Positions 42,472 through 51,428 of a stretch of DNA of 64,000 nucleotides are shown here, one piece after another. A program made the position numbers and the translations under genes. The notes beneath the pieces were generated by a model. It was not told the DNA's origin. It made no database searches and saw only the letters and a list, made by a program, of their open reading frames with translations. Every line of letters begins with the position of its first letter. Position 1 is the first letter of the stretch. This DNA is from Ruminococcaceae bacterium UBA5406 (lineage in GTDB: Bacteria > Bacillota > Clostridia > Oscillospirales > Acutalibacteraceae), in contig DHNW01000027.1 in NCBI GenBank assembly GCA_002407675.1, positions 1,328 to 65,327 of the forward strand, written 5' to 3'.

Positions 42472-43923
42472 TTATTTGCTGTTTTTGAATACGGCGTCCA
42501 CCTTGCTTTGAGCAACCTGCTTGTTTTGCTCAACAGCCTGCGCCGGAGTCTTTCCATCATGCAGAAAAGCGTTTAGAACATTGCCGAGGGGATAGTCCGG
42601 GATCGCGCTGTAATAGTCCACTTTGCCGCATTTTTTAGAAATATCGACCGACATGTTCACGTCGTCTTCCGTCGGCCACAGGGTTTCCAGCCACTGCATG
42701 GTTGTGCCGCTTTTTTCGTCGAAATCTCCGCCGCACCAGTCGATGACTTCTTCAAAGACCTGTGCGACAATTTTGGGATCTTTTACGCCCTTTGGAATAC
42801 ATACTCCGGCTTCGGCTTTAAAATACAGATTGTCGGTTTTATTGGACGGTCCTTTCGGCGCTGGCGCGCATCCAACCTTGAAGCTGAGCTTTGGATCGGA
42901 GGTCGGCAGCATCCAGTCTTCGCAGTAGAACATGGCGATATTCCCCTTCTTGAAGGAATAGTCGTTTGAGTTGTAGTCGTTGATTTCGTTGGCGATGTAG
43001 CCGACTTTCTCGACGTTGTAGATCTTATTCACAAATTCGAGCGCTTCCACCGTCTTGGGATCGTCCAGGCCGGATTTCTTGTCCGTTTCGTCAAGAAGGC
43101 AGCCGTCGTTGGAGGCGATAAACAGCGGTGCGGCGCGTCCCGGCGTCCCGCCGAAGCCGTACTGGTCAATCTTGCCGTCTCCGTTGGTGTCTTTTGTGGC
43201 GGCTTTTGCCAGTTTCATGAAATTATCCCAGGTCCACTCGCCTTTCTTGTAAAGCTCATCCGGCGCATCCATGCCGAGCTGTTTAATAATATCGCGGTTA
43301 AAGGCAATAAACTGCCCCGACTGGGCAGGGCCTGTTTCAGCCATGGCGTATGCCTTGCCTAAATACGATACCGGGTAAATAACGTTTTTGTCATGAAAAA
43401 GGTCACTGTTATCCGGCACATTTTCTTCAAGCGGCAGGATTTGGTTCCCCAGAATGGCCGGATAAATTTGCGCGGTGCTCAGGTTGATGGCGTCACAGAA
43501 CGGCTGGTTTGCCATAACGCTTGTGGTGAGCTTTTCGCTGATCTGGTCGTAGGGAACGTTGATGTACTTGATCTTGCAGTTGTATTTTTTCTCGATCCTT
43601 TTCAGGTTGGCCAGCTTTCCAATCTGCTCTTCCGTAGCTGTTTTTGAGTCCAGTTTGTCGGCTGAAGTAGACGGCACCATATCCCAGTTATAGGCAAAGG
43701 TAAACTTTCTGCCGCCCAAATCCTGGGCTTTGTATTTATCCTGAGGATTTTCTGCCTCGGCCGACGAAGCCTCGGAGGATGCCTCCGAAACCTGTGAAGA
43801 TGCCGGAGAAGCCTCAGAAGGCGCCTCCGACGGCGCCGCCGTCTGACCTCCCGAACAGCCGGCGGTGCAGGATGCCGCTATAGCCGCTGCCAGCAGGCAG
43901 GCAACGCTTTTCACTTTTTTCAT
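42472..43923 (-). CDS. ABC transporter substrate-binding lipoprotein (second importer of the large operon)
   Basis: A 483-residue family-1 binding protein. The signal peptide ends in the lipobox CTAGC (Cys23). A low-complexity linker rich in Ser, Glu and Ala (residues about 30-62, repeated SEAS units) leads to the sugar-binding body (GRKFTFAYNWDMVPS; FGGTPGRAAPLFIA; FKKGNIAMFYCEDWMLP). It is ninth in the operon, 63 nt after its permeases. It probably binds mannan-type oligosaccharides given the esterases next to it. Ligand is inferred. Confidence 0.86.
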   Translation of the reverse strand: MKKVKSVACLLAAAIAASCTAGCSGGQTAAPSEAPSEASPASSQVSEASSEASSAEAENPQDKYKAQDLGGRKFTFAYNWDMVPSTSADKLDSKTATEEQIGKLANLKRIEKKYNCKIKYINVPYDQISEKLTTSVMANQPFCDAINLSTAQIYPAILGNQILPLEENVPDNSDLFHDKNVIYPVSYLGKAYAMAETGPAQSGQFIAFNRDIIKQLGMDAPDELYKKGEWTWDNFMKLAKAATKDTNGDGKIDQYGFGGTPGRAAPLFIASNDGCLLDETDKKSGLDDPKTVEALEFVNKIYNVEKVGYIANEINDYNSNDYSFKKGNIAMFYCEDWMLPTSDPKLSFKVGCAPAPKGPSNKTDNLYFKAEAGVCIPKGVKDPKIVAQVFEEVIDWCGGDFDEKSGTTMQWLETLWPTEDDVNMSVDISKKCGKVDYYSAIPDYPLGNVLNAFLHDGKTPAQAVEQNKQVAQSKVDAVFKNSK

Positions 43924-43986
43924 ACATACTCAACTCCTTAAAAAATTTATTATGATAAAATGGCATCATCCATTTCATCTTCAAAA

Positions 43987-44967
43987 TCAGCCGACAATGC
44001 CGCTTCTGTCCACGCTTTCCATGAAATGTTTCTGAAGAAGCAGGTAAACAATAATCAGCGGGATAATCGTCAGAACGACGCCGGCATGGACAATCAGCAT
44101 CACCTGGTTCGGATCCCGGATCTGCAGGGTCTGCGCCAGCTTTGGCGTTAAGGTCGTAATTTGGATGGAGAGCAGATTCGAATCGTCCATAAACAGGGAA
44201 GCAAAAAATACGTCGTTATACTGCCAGACGAAAGAAAAAAGAAGCACGGTGATGATTGCGGAACCCGCGTTCGGGAGCATCACGACAAAATAAGTGTAAA
44301 ACGGCCCTGCCCCGTCAATAAATGCGGCCCATTCGATTTCTTTGGGCAGCCCTTTGAAAAACTGACGGAAAATATAGATGAAAAGCCCCGACCTCAGCCC
44401 GCTGCCAAAAACCGACATCAGCAAAATTGGAACCGGCGTATTGAGCAGATTCGCTCCGTGCCCTGTCAGCAGGTGCAGGATCCCGGCAATGTCAAAATTG
44501 CGGAACTGGCCGTACAGGGGAACCATAAACGTCTGAACCGGGACAACAATGGTCGCAATGACCATGGCAAACAGCAGGTTCCTTCCGGGGAACCGGAACC
44601 GTGCGAACCCATATCCGACAAATCCGCAGATGAACGTCTGGATCAGCATGATCACGGAGGAAAGGATCAGCGTGTACGCCAGGGAATTCGGATACTGGAT
44701 TTGCTGCCACGCAGTCCGGTAATTAGAAAGGGTGCCCTGCTCCGGAATCAGATAGACGAGCGGATTGTAGTAGTCGTTGATCGACATAAAGGAGTGGGAA
44801 ACGATCCCGATCAGCGGGCTGAGAATTACATAGGAGATTCCCACCAGGATTACGGCCATGAAAAGATTAAGAAAGAATTTTGGTACCGCCCGTTTCAGTT
44901 TAAGGTTCTTTTCGCGCTTTTTTTCCGTGTCTATTTTCAGACAAAGGGCTTTTGCGGCTTCAGGCAT
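43987..44967 (-). CDS. ABC transporter permease, MalG type (second importer)
   Basis: A 326-residue permease with a basic N-terminus, six predicted membrane segments and the loop EWAAFIDGAGPFYTYFVVML. Compared with the usual EAA motif, the first Ala is replaced by Trp. The C-terminus ends KHFMESVDRSGIVG. It starts 22 nt after the partner permease and precedes the lipoprotein binding protein. Confidence 0.86.
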   Translation of the reverse strand: MPEAAKALCLKIDTEKKREKNLKLKRAVPKFFLNLFMAVILVGISYVILSPLIGIVSHSFMSINDYYNPLVYLIPEQGTLSNYRTAWQQIQYPNSLAYTLILSSVIMLIQTFICGFVGYGFARFRFPGRNLLFAMVIATIVVPVQTFMVPLYGQFRNFDIAGILHLLTGHGANLLNTPVPILLMSVFGSGLRSGLFIYIFRQFFKGLPKEIEWAAFIDGAGPFYTYFVVMLPNAGSAIITVLLFSFVWQYNDVFFASLFMDDSNLLSIQITTLTPKLAQTLQIRDPNQVMLIVHAGVVLTIIPLIIVYLLLQKHFMESVDRSGIVG

Positions 44968-44989
44968 ACGAAATGTTCCACCTTTCCTT

Positions 44990-45898
44990 TTAGGTCTGGT
45001 AAAATACTTTTTTCGAGATCAGCGAGGTGCAGACGCCCAGAATCAGGCAGATCACGGCGGAGCTGACCAACGCCATCGCGGCGCTGAGCCCAAAATTCTG
45101 CTGGGTAAACGCCGTTGTCATTTCCATATCAATAATGGTGCTCTGCGAGTACAAATCCACAATGGTATACACCAGATTTGTCACAATCAGGGGGCTTACC
45201 AGGGGAAATGTGATTTTCCAGAAGATTTCGTAGCCGGTGGCGCCTTCCATTTGGGCAACCTCGTACAGGGAACCGGGAATTGCCTGAAGCGCCGCCAGGA
45301 AAATGATGATCTGAACACCGGAGTTCCGGATGATTTCATACAGGTTTCCAACGGCTCCGACCAGAAAATCGATCAGCTGCTTCGGAATGCCGTAGTCGGA
45401 TATCATGACCGCGATTGACTGGATATTCAGACCGCTCACCTGCTGTGAGTCGGTCCCGGCCGCGGTGCTGGAAAGCCCGCCGAGCATGTTCTGCAGGTTT
45501 GCCGTAAGTGCGGACGTGATCGCGGCGCTTGCCATGATGACCGGGAGGAAGAAGATGGCCCGGACAAGCGCCCGGCCTTTAAACTGCCGGTTCAGGATGA
45601 CGGCGATAAACAGGCTGAAAAAGATAATGAGCGGCACGTCGATGAGGATGTTCCCGGTGGATTCCGTCAGCGTCCTTACAAAATCGGCGCTTTTCAGGAA
45701 AGCGTAATTAAAATTGTCCAGCCCGACGAACGAGAGGTTGTATCCGTTTTTTCCCATTGTCAGTTTGTTGAAGCTGAAAACAATTGTCTGCGCCATATTG
45801 TAGGCGAAGAAAACGAGAAACCCAATTACCCAGGGGAGAACGAATAATAGGCCCGTGCGCTTTTCCCGCGCTTCCAGAGTGATTCTTTTCTTTTTCAA
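44990..45898 (-). CDS. ABC transporter permease, MalF type (second importer)
   Basis: A 302-residue permease with six predicted membrane segments (first near GLLFVLPWVIGFLVFFAYNM) and the loop EVAQMEGATGYEIFWKITFP. Its start overlaps the DUF5696 stop by 4 nt, so the two are translationally coupled. This coupling ties the DUF5696 protein to the second importer. Confidence 0.87.
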   Translation of the reverse strand: MKKKRITLEAREKRTGLLFVLPWVIGFLVFFAYNMAQTIVFSFNKLTMGKNGYNLSFVGLDNFNYAFLKSADFVRTLTESTGNILIDVPLIIFFSLFIAVILNRQFKGRALVRAIFFLPVIMASAAITSALTANLQNMLGGLSSTAAGTDSQQVSGLNIQSIAVMISDYGIPKQLIDFLVGAVGNLYEIIRNSGVQIIIFLAALQAIPGSLYEVAQMEGATGYEIFWKITFPLVSPLIVTNLVYTIVDLYSQSTIIDMEMTTAFTQQNFGLSAAMALVSSAVICLILGVCTSLISKKVFYQT

Positions 45899-48459
45899 TT
45901 CTGCTTTCCCCCCACCGCGTAGCTTTTCGCGCGAATTGTTACGGCGCCGACCGTCACGGGCTGATCCGTGTAATTCACGTAGATCGAAACCCCGTTGTCG
46001 AATACCGTTTCGGAAACGCCTTTTTCATGTATAATATAGCGGTCGATATAATGGTTCCGGAGGGACGAATGGATCCGGCTTACTTCCTGATAGAGGTTAG
46101 CCGCTTCGTTTATCCAGTTTTGGTAACCGGTGGAGTACAGGTCTTCGCTTGCGGTATGGGCCAGTTCGGAACCGCTTTGATAGGAAAGAACGTAATGCGG
46201 AGCCATACCGTATTCCAGAAGGTGGAGGAGCTGCGTGCCGCTGCCATACCCTTCCGCAAGGTTGCCCGCTCGGCCGCAGTAATCGACGGAACCGTGGACG
46301 ACCATTTCATAGAACGGAATGGTTTCGTCCAGCAGGTAAAACGAATTGCCTGTATCCGGAACGTTGACAAGGCTGGACGCATAGGGCAGTGAATACCGGT
46401 TTCCGCCCGAAACCATCAGGCGGTACTTAGTCTGTAATTTGTGAAGCTGATCGCTGGTTATAAGTTTGGAGACTTCCCTTGAAATCGGGTATGCCCGGCG
46501 TTTGTCCGAAGTCAGGATGTCGCCCAAATCGCGGACCGAAAGGCCCTTGATCCCGAGCTTTCCGTATTTCGGGATGAACCGGCCCACAACGGACGGAAGA
46601 GCGTTGGGGGAGACGATGTCGTAAACGCCGGATTTATAAAGGGTTCCCATACGGAGCTTCGCCCGATTATAATCCGCTGTTTTTACCGACCATTGATCGA
46701 GGTACCTTGCGGATTCTTTCGAAGCCCAGTAAAAGGGGGACTGGGAGGAAATCTGCTGGAAGGCAGCGTCCGGGAAAAAGCCGCCCCCGCCGTCTTTCAG
46801 CGCCTTGTTCAGGCTGAGCAGGCCGCCGCTCCCCCCTAAAGAGCCGATCGGTTTGACCGAGCTTGGAATATCGTTGTTGATCCCCTTATTAAACCATCCG
46901 AGATACCGCATCTGCACGTTCCGGACGCCTCTTTTCCGGAGTTCCGAAAGGATTTGCTCTGCCTGCCGGTAGGTTGTCATGGTAACCGTTCCCCGGTACG
47001 GGACGCCGACCACAAACTTCTTCTTTTCAACCGCGCCGACAATATCGAGGTAAAACGGGGTTCCGCCGTTTCCGGAGAGCCGCCGGAGCGTGCCGTTTTC
47101 CGTAAGCATTCCCCGGTAGTACCGGGCCATGCCGGAGTAGTCCGCGTCTTTTCTCGGGAGAAAACAGTAGGAAACGGACAAACTGCCGCTGTACATGCCG
47201 TTTTCCACAATGGTCATGGTGGAATTGGAACCGGACGTCTGAGAAATATCTACCTTCGACGTACTCCTCAGCGTGAAGCTGGGGTAAACATAATTGTAGG
47301 AATTGGTTTTTCCGCTGACCCCGGCCAGGATCGCCGCCGAACTTTCTCCCTGCGTGATGCAGGCAAACACGGCGTCCCGGCCCTTTTTAATTCCGAAGAC
47401 CGGCATCCGCACCGGCTCCGTCACCTGTGTGCGCGTTTTGTTCGCCAGCGCCGGATCATCCCCGTACACGGGCTGCCGGTAAAGTTCTTCACCCGTTTTT
47501 CCGTTGTTAAAGTCAATCAGAGCGCCGGAGCCGCTCGGCACAAACAGGTACCCCCCGTCACTGGTTGAGCCCGCGCCGAAAAATTTCATCAGGTCGATGG
47601 AAAGAACTTTAATACCGCCCTTTTCCTGAATCCTGTTTGCGGGGATCGTCACCGAGAGGCGGTCGTTTTCCAGCTTGTAATCCAGCGGGACGACGATATA
47701 CTGAAGGTCGGATTTTGCCTGAATGCCGGCCTGCTGGTTGTCATATTTTAAGTCTTCGCTTGTATATCCGGCTTCCTGGAAGCCTTTCAGAACGCGGCCC
47801 ATATTGATATCGGAGTTTTTAGTCGATTCCAGAAAAGCCATGCGGCCTTTCTGTGCGGAATCCTCGATATAGCTCCGCTGAACGGTTTTTTTAATTTTAC
47901 TGTCCTTGATTTTGGAAAGAATTTTTTTCTGGAAACGCTCTTTGGAAATGTATTTTGGGATTGCATCGGCCCCCAGCGAAAGGTTGCCGATTGTGTAAGT
48001 GACGCGGACCCCGTCTTTCAGCGACTGGATTTTAAACTGCTTTTTTGCGACGCAGTCGCCGTATGTGCGGAACGTATGTTCCTGCCGGTTTTGATCGTAA
48101 TAGACGATATCCATCTGGGAAGAAAGGGAATCCGCTGCCACTTTGTTTGCTATTTTGTCCTGGGCGCGGTCCTGCGGGTTGGAATACCAGATCTGCCCGG
48201 TCCGTTTGTCCAGCACGGCGGTTTCCGCCGTATCTTTTTTGACTAAAAGCTCCAGCGTGCTGTTCTGCGCCGCCACCTGCATTCCCTTTGCCTTCGGTTC
48301 CTCCGCCAGCGGGTGGAAGTCCGAGAGCTCTTGAGCGCTGGCCTTGGGGAGAAGAGAAGAATAATCGTACTTTTTATAATACATCGTTCCGCCGACGACA
48401 GCTGCCGCCGCCAGAATGCAGACCGACGGCACCAGCAGCCTTTTTCCCCACTTTTTCAC
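45895..48459 (-). CDS. DUF5696 domain protein, membrane-anchored, possible glycosidase
   Basis: An 854-residue protein of unknown function. The GTG at 48459 follows TAGGAGG at a 7-nt gap; 131 further in-frame codons run inside the YIP1 gene and are rejected. One membrane segment (residues about 8-26) anchors it outside. A beta-rich half (LELLVKKDTAETAVLDKRTG; GGYLFVPSGSGALIDFNNGK) is followed by a segment with alpha/beta-barrel-like spacing (EQILSELRKRGVRNVQMRYL; LGIKGLSVRDLGDIL). A C-terminal beta domain closes it (FDNGVSIYVNYTD). This layout recalls GH31/GH101-type retaining glycosidases, but no catalytic pair is proven. DUF5696 is named from memory of length, motifs and neighbours. Confidence 0.65.
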   Translation of the reverse strand: MKKWGKRLLVPSVCILAAAAVVGGTMYYKKYDYSSLLPKASAQELSDFHPLAEEPKAKGMQVAAQNSTLELLVKKDTAETAVLDKRTGQIWYSNPQDRAQDKIANKVAADSLSSQMDIVYYDQNRQEHTFRTYGDCVAKKQFKIQSLKDGVRVTYTIGNLSLGADAIPKYISKERFQKKILSKIKDSKIKKTVQRSYIEDSAQKGRMAFLESTKNSDINMGRVLKGFQEAGYTSEDLKYDNQQAGIQAKSDLQYIVVPLDYKLENDRLSVTIPANRIQEKGGIKVLSIDLMKFFGAGSTSDGGYLFVPSGSGALIDFNNGKTGEELYRQPVYGDDPALANKTRTQVTEPVRMPVFGIKKGRDAVFACITQGESSAAILAGVSGKTNSYNYVYPSFTLRSTSKVDISQTSGSNSTMTIVENGMYSGSLSVSYCFLPRKDADYSGMARYYRGMLTENGTLRRLSGNGGTPFYLDIVGAVEKKKFVVGVPYRGTVTMTTYRQAEQILSELRKRGVRNVQMRYLGWFNKGINNDIPSSVKPIGSLGGSGGLLSLNKALKDGGGGFFPDAAFQQISSQSPFYWASKESARYLDQWSVKTADYNRAKLRMGTLYKSGVYDIVSPNALPSVVGRFIPKYGKLGIKGLSVRDLGDILTSDKRRAYPISREVSKLITSDQLHKLQTKYRLMVSGGNRYSLPYASSLVNVPDTGNSFYLLDETIPFYEMVVHGSVDYCGRAGNLAEGYGSGTQLLHLLEYGMAPHYVLSYQSGSELAHTASEDLYSTGYQNWINEAANLYQEVSRIHSSLRNHYIDRYIIHEKGVSETVFDNGVSIYVNYTDQPVTVGAVTIRAKSYAVGGKQN

Positions 48460-48470
48460 AATGCAGCCTC

Positions 48471-49097
48471 CTAGGTTCTGTAAAGCAGTTCCGTATAAAT
48501 GCTTCTGATGAAAACGAAAACCTGCTGGATCAGCATGAACACCATCAGTGCCAGAAATAAAATGATGAGAATCGCCAGAAAGATGAGAAACACCGTCGCA
48601 ACGGTTTTCCCAACGGAATAGTTGTGGATGGACAGGGTGCTGATAAACATCAGCAGCGCGAACCATACGATGGAAATCCACATGATCACATGGTAAAAAG
48701 CGGCTTCGTCGAGAATCAGCAGATTGCTCAGCAGAGTTGCCGGGATAAAGACTAAAATCATCGGCGTCAGCGAAAGGGAAGCCGCCATGGCGATATCGCG
48801 GAATTTTCCTTCGCCGTTCATCAGCGTTGTGACGGACCAGTTGCCGACGCACCAGAGCAGAAACATGCAGGAAATCCCCAGCAGGTCTAAAAACGTATTG
48901 TAATCCAGAGGATTGTTTTCATTGATCACGAAACCGCTGTACTGTTTCTGAAACGAATAGGAAATCCAGAAAAGGATCAGGTTGACAAAGATGATGCTGG
49001 TATGCCCCCGCTTTTCATACTTCATGGTATAGAACCCGTCGGCGGGGTGGAACAGCACGTGCAGGGGCAGCGAGAAATATTCTTTAACCTTTGTCAC
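48471..49097 (-). CDS. YIP1 family membrane protein
   Basis: A 208-residue integral membrane protein with about five hydrophobic segments (e.g. TSIIFVNLILFWISYSF; LGISCMFLLWCVGNW; VATVFLIFLAILIILFLALM). The N-terminal FHPADGFYTMKYEKRGHTS and the NGEGKFRDI loop are typical of bacterial YIP1-domain proteins. It overlaps the NHL gene by 14 nt and is 11 nt before DUF5696. Its role is unknown; the tight packing suggests it assembles or anchors its two neighbours. Confidence 0.8.
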   Translation of the reverse strand: MTKVKEYFSLPLHVLFHPADGFYTMKYEKRGHTSIIFVNLILFWISYSFQKQYSGFVINENNPLDYNTFLDLLGISCMFLLWCVGNWSVTTLMNGEGKFRDIAMAASLSLTPMILVFIPATLLSNLLILDEAAFYHVIMWISIVWFALLMFISTLSIHNYSVGKTVATVFLIFLAILIILFLALMVFMLIQQVFVFIRSIYTELLYRT

Positions 49098-50547
49098 GGA
49101 AACGCTTCCTCCTTTTCACCTTGCGGCAGATTTTCCCCGCGGCGGCGGCAATGATGATCACCAGGACGGCGGCAGCCACTATCCAGCCGTGAGCCTCCAT
49201 CCATTCGTTCCGGTAGCGCCGGAACGCGACGGAATAATACCGCTTATCCATTCCTTTTTTCAGGTACGCCATCGCTTCCCTGTTTTTATTCGCGGCGAGG
49301 AGCGATTTTCCGATGCCGTCGTAGGCAAGCTCATAATTGGGGTCCAGCTTCAGGACTTCCTGCCAGTACTGCACCGCTTTGGATTCTTCGCCGTCGTAGC
49401 GGAGGCCAACCGCCGTGTTGATCAGTCTGCCGTATTTTGAAGGATGGAAGACGGTGATCCGCCCCTGGTTCCGGTCCAGAACGTAAATCCGGTCGTTCCA
49501 CACTTCAATGGCGGCGGGCAGCTTAAATGTGCCGACCTCGGTTCCAATTCCGCCGAAAATGTAGAGGAGGTTTCCCTCGCCGTCATAAGTGTATATCCGG
49601 CCCCGCGTCGCGTCGAGGGCGCTGTAAATCCCTTTTTCCCTGACTTTGATATCCACAAATTTTGTCGGGCCGCTGTAAGGCCCCAGGGAGGTGTAGCTTA
49701 AATCGCCGCAGACGGGTTTTGTGGGATTGTAATTGACAAGGACGTCCATCCCACGCGGATTGATCCGGCGGATCGTCTGTTTGCTGCTGTAATCCAGATC
49801 CGTGGCGTAAACAAAACCGCTTTTGCCGATATCCAGGTTGGAAAACTCAGTGGGGATAAAGAGCTGCATCTGCGATTTCTGTGCCTTTGTCGCAATCAGC
49901 TTCCAGAATCTGTCCGCGAAGCTGCTCTGGACCTTGATGGTGCCGAAAAATCCTGAAAATTTCCCTTCGCGGTCAAAACTCATCAGGCCCTGGAATACAT
50001 TCTTAGCGACGACGTAGTAGCGCCCCGCGCTGTCCACCCCAATTTTCTCCGGCTCAAAAATAAAGTTTTTCCCCGTCAGGTTATTGGGAGGGACTCCGAA
50101 GGTCCTCAGCAGCGTTCCGTCCGGATTCAGCGAAACGATCCGGTGATTTTCCGTATCCGCTATGTGGACAGTCCCGTCCGCGCCCACCATAATGCCGCCC
50201 GGCTGGTTAAAAGTTTCTTCCTTTCCCCGGTACCGGAAGCCGCGGATGATCCGTTTTCTGGAGAAACTGGAGTCCAATACCACAATCCGGTTGTTCCCGG
50301 TGTCCGCTATGTAGATATCGCCGTTTTTTGCGACGGACATATCGTTCGGGAGGCTGAAACCGTCCTTCCCTTCGGCCGAACCGTCCATACATTCCTCCGG
50401 CTGGTACGGCGCGGGAGACGGGACGGTATTGCCCCAGTAATCATAATTGAAACTCTGGTAGGGCACTGCGGCGGAAGCCTGCGCCAGCGGGGCCGCTGCC
50501 AGAACCGTTATCATCAGTGCCGTGATTAATATTTTCCGTTTCCCCAT
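49084..50547 (-). CDS. NHL-repeat beta-propeller protein with C-terminal membrane anchor
   Basis: A 487-residue surface protein. A signal peptide (MGKRKILITALMITVLAAAP, cleavage near ASA-A) is followed by NHL repeats (residues about 60-380). Clear blades are FSLPNDMSVAKNGDIYIADT with GNNRIVVLD, and FNQPGGIMVGADGTVHIADT with ENHRIVSL. A TPR-like helical pair (AVQYWQEVLKLDPNYELAYD) comes next. One membrane segment (IVAAAVLVIIIAAAAG) and a basic cytoplasmic tail end the protein. It would present a propeller outside the cell, perhaps to bind glycan or protein partners. It lies between the first importer permeases and YIP1. Confidence 0.85.
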   Translation of the reverse strand: MGKRKILITALMITVLAAAPLAQASAAVPYQSFNYDYWGNTVPSPAPYQPEECMDGSAEGKDGFSLPNDMSVAKNGDIYIADTGNNRIVVLDSSFSRKRIIRGFRYRGKEETFNQPGGIMVGADGTVHIADTENHRIVSLNPDGTLLRTFGVPPNNLTGKNFIFEPEKIGVDSAGRYYVVAKNVFQGLMSFDREGKFSGFFGTIKVQSSFADRFWKLIATKAQKSQMQLFIPTEFSNLDIGKSGFVYATDLDYSSKQTIRRINPRGMDVLVNYNPTKPVCGDLSYTSLGPYSGPTKFVDIKVREKGIYSALDATRGRIYTYDGEGNLLYIFGGIGTEVGTFKLPAAIEVWNDRIYVLDRNQGRITVFHPSKYGRLINTAVGLRYDGEESKAVQYWQEVLKLDPNYELAYDGIGKSLLAANKNREAMAYLKKGMDKRYYSVAFRRYRNEWMEAHGWIVAAAVLVIIIAAAAGKICRKVKRRKRFRDKG

Positions 50548-50559
50548 ACCGGCACGCCC

Positions 50560-51426
50560 CTAATCCTTCATGCCCGATGTGGACATGGTTGCAATGACGT
50601 CTTTTTCAACCAGCAGGAACAGGATAATCGGCACGCTGATCATAATAAGCCCCACCGCGCCGGACGCGCCGGCCCTCGCGACGCCGCCCTGCACAATCTG
50701 GTTCAGCGCGTAGTTCAGCGGTTTCAGTTCCTCGTTCCGGAGGAATCCGCTCCCGGTGGTGTTCCACATGAACTGGAACTGCAGCAGCCCCAGTGTCAGC
50801 CACGCCGGTTTCACGTTCGGCATCACAATTTCCCAGAAGATCCGATATTCGGAGGCCCCGTCCAGACGGGCGGATTCCAGAATGGCGTCCGGTATCTGCT
50901 CCATGAACTGCTTCATGATGAAAAGCCCCAGCCCGAAGGCAAACGCCGGGAGAATTACGGCCGCGTATGTATTGTTGATCCCAAGTTTGGAGATAATCAT
51001 GTAATTCGGCACGGCTGTGACATTGTAGGAAAACATCAGCGACAGGACCACCATATTGAACAGGAGCTTGGATCCCGGAAATTTATGTTTTGCAAGCGGG
51101 TAAGCCGCGGCCGAGGCGATAATCACATGCCCGACGACCCCCACGACCGTAATGAAAACAGTATTGAAGACATACCGGCTGAAGGGAACCCACGAGTCCG
51201 ACATCAATGTGCCCAGCGTCTGAAAATTGTCGAGCGTGGGATGCTGCACAAAAATGTGCGGCGGCATTTTGAAGAATTCATCCAGCGGCTTAAAGGCGTT
51301 ATTGATGATATAGACAAGCGGGAACGCCATAAAAACGCCCACGATTGCCAGGAACAGGAACATGGCGATATTTCCGCCGACGGAACGGTTCACTTTGTGG
51401 GCCTTTGGGGCATGGAGCTTTTTCAA
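50560..51426 (-). CDS. ABC transporter permease, MalG type (first importer)
   Basis: A 288-residue permease with six predicted membrane segments and the loop ESARLDGASEYRIFWEIVMP. The end EKDVIATMSTSGMKD is a normal MalG-type C-terminus. Only 2 nt separate it from the upstream permease, and 12 nt from the NHL gene. No ATPase is encoded here. Confidence 0.87.
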   Translation of the reverse strand: MKKLHAPKAHKVNRSVGGNIAMFLFLAIVGVFMAFPLVYIINNAFKPLDEFFKMPPHIFVQHPTLDNFQTLGTLMSDSWVPFSRYVFNTVFITVVGVVGHVIIASAAAYPLAKHKFPGSKLLFNMVVLSLMFSYNVTAVPNYMIISKLGINNTYAAVILPAFAFGLGLFIMKQFMEQIPDAILESARLDGASEYRIFWEIVMPNVKPAWLTLGLLQFQFMWNTTGSGFLRNEELKPLNYALNQIVQGGVARAGASGAVGLIMISVPIILFLLVEKDVIATMSTSGMKD

Positions 51427-51428
51427 TT

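Noticed and set aside
48460..48852. 131-codon N-terminal extension of the DUF5696 gene
   Set aside because: It overlaps the YIP1 gene on the same strand in another frame, has no ribosome site, and would put a membrane anchor inside the protein. The GTG at 48459 has TAGGAGG in front of it.
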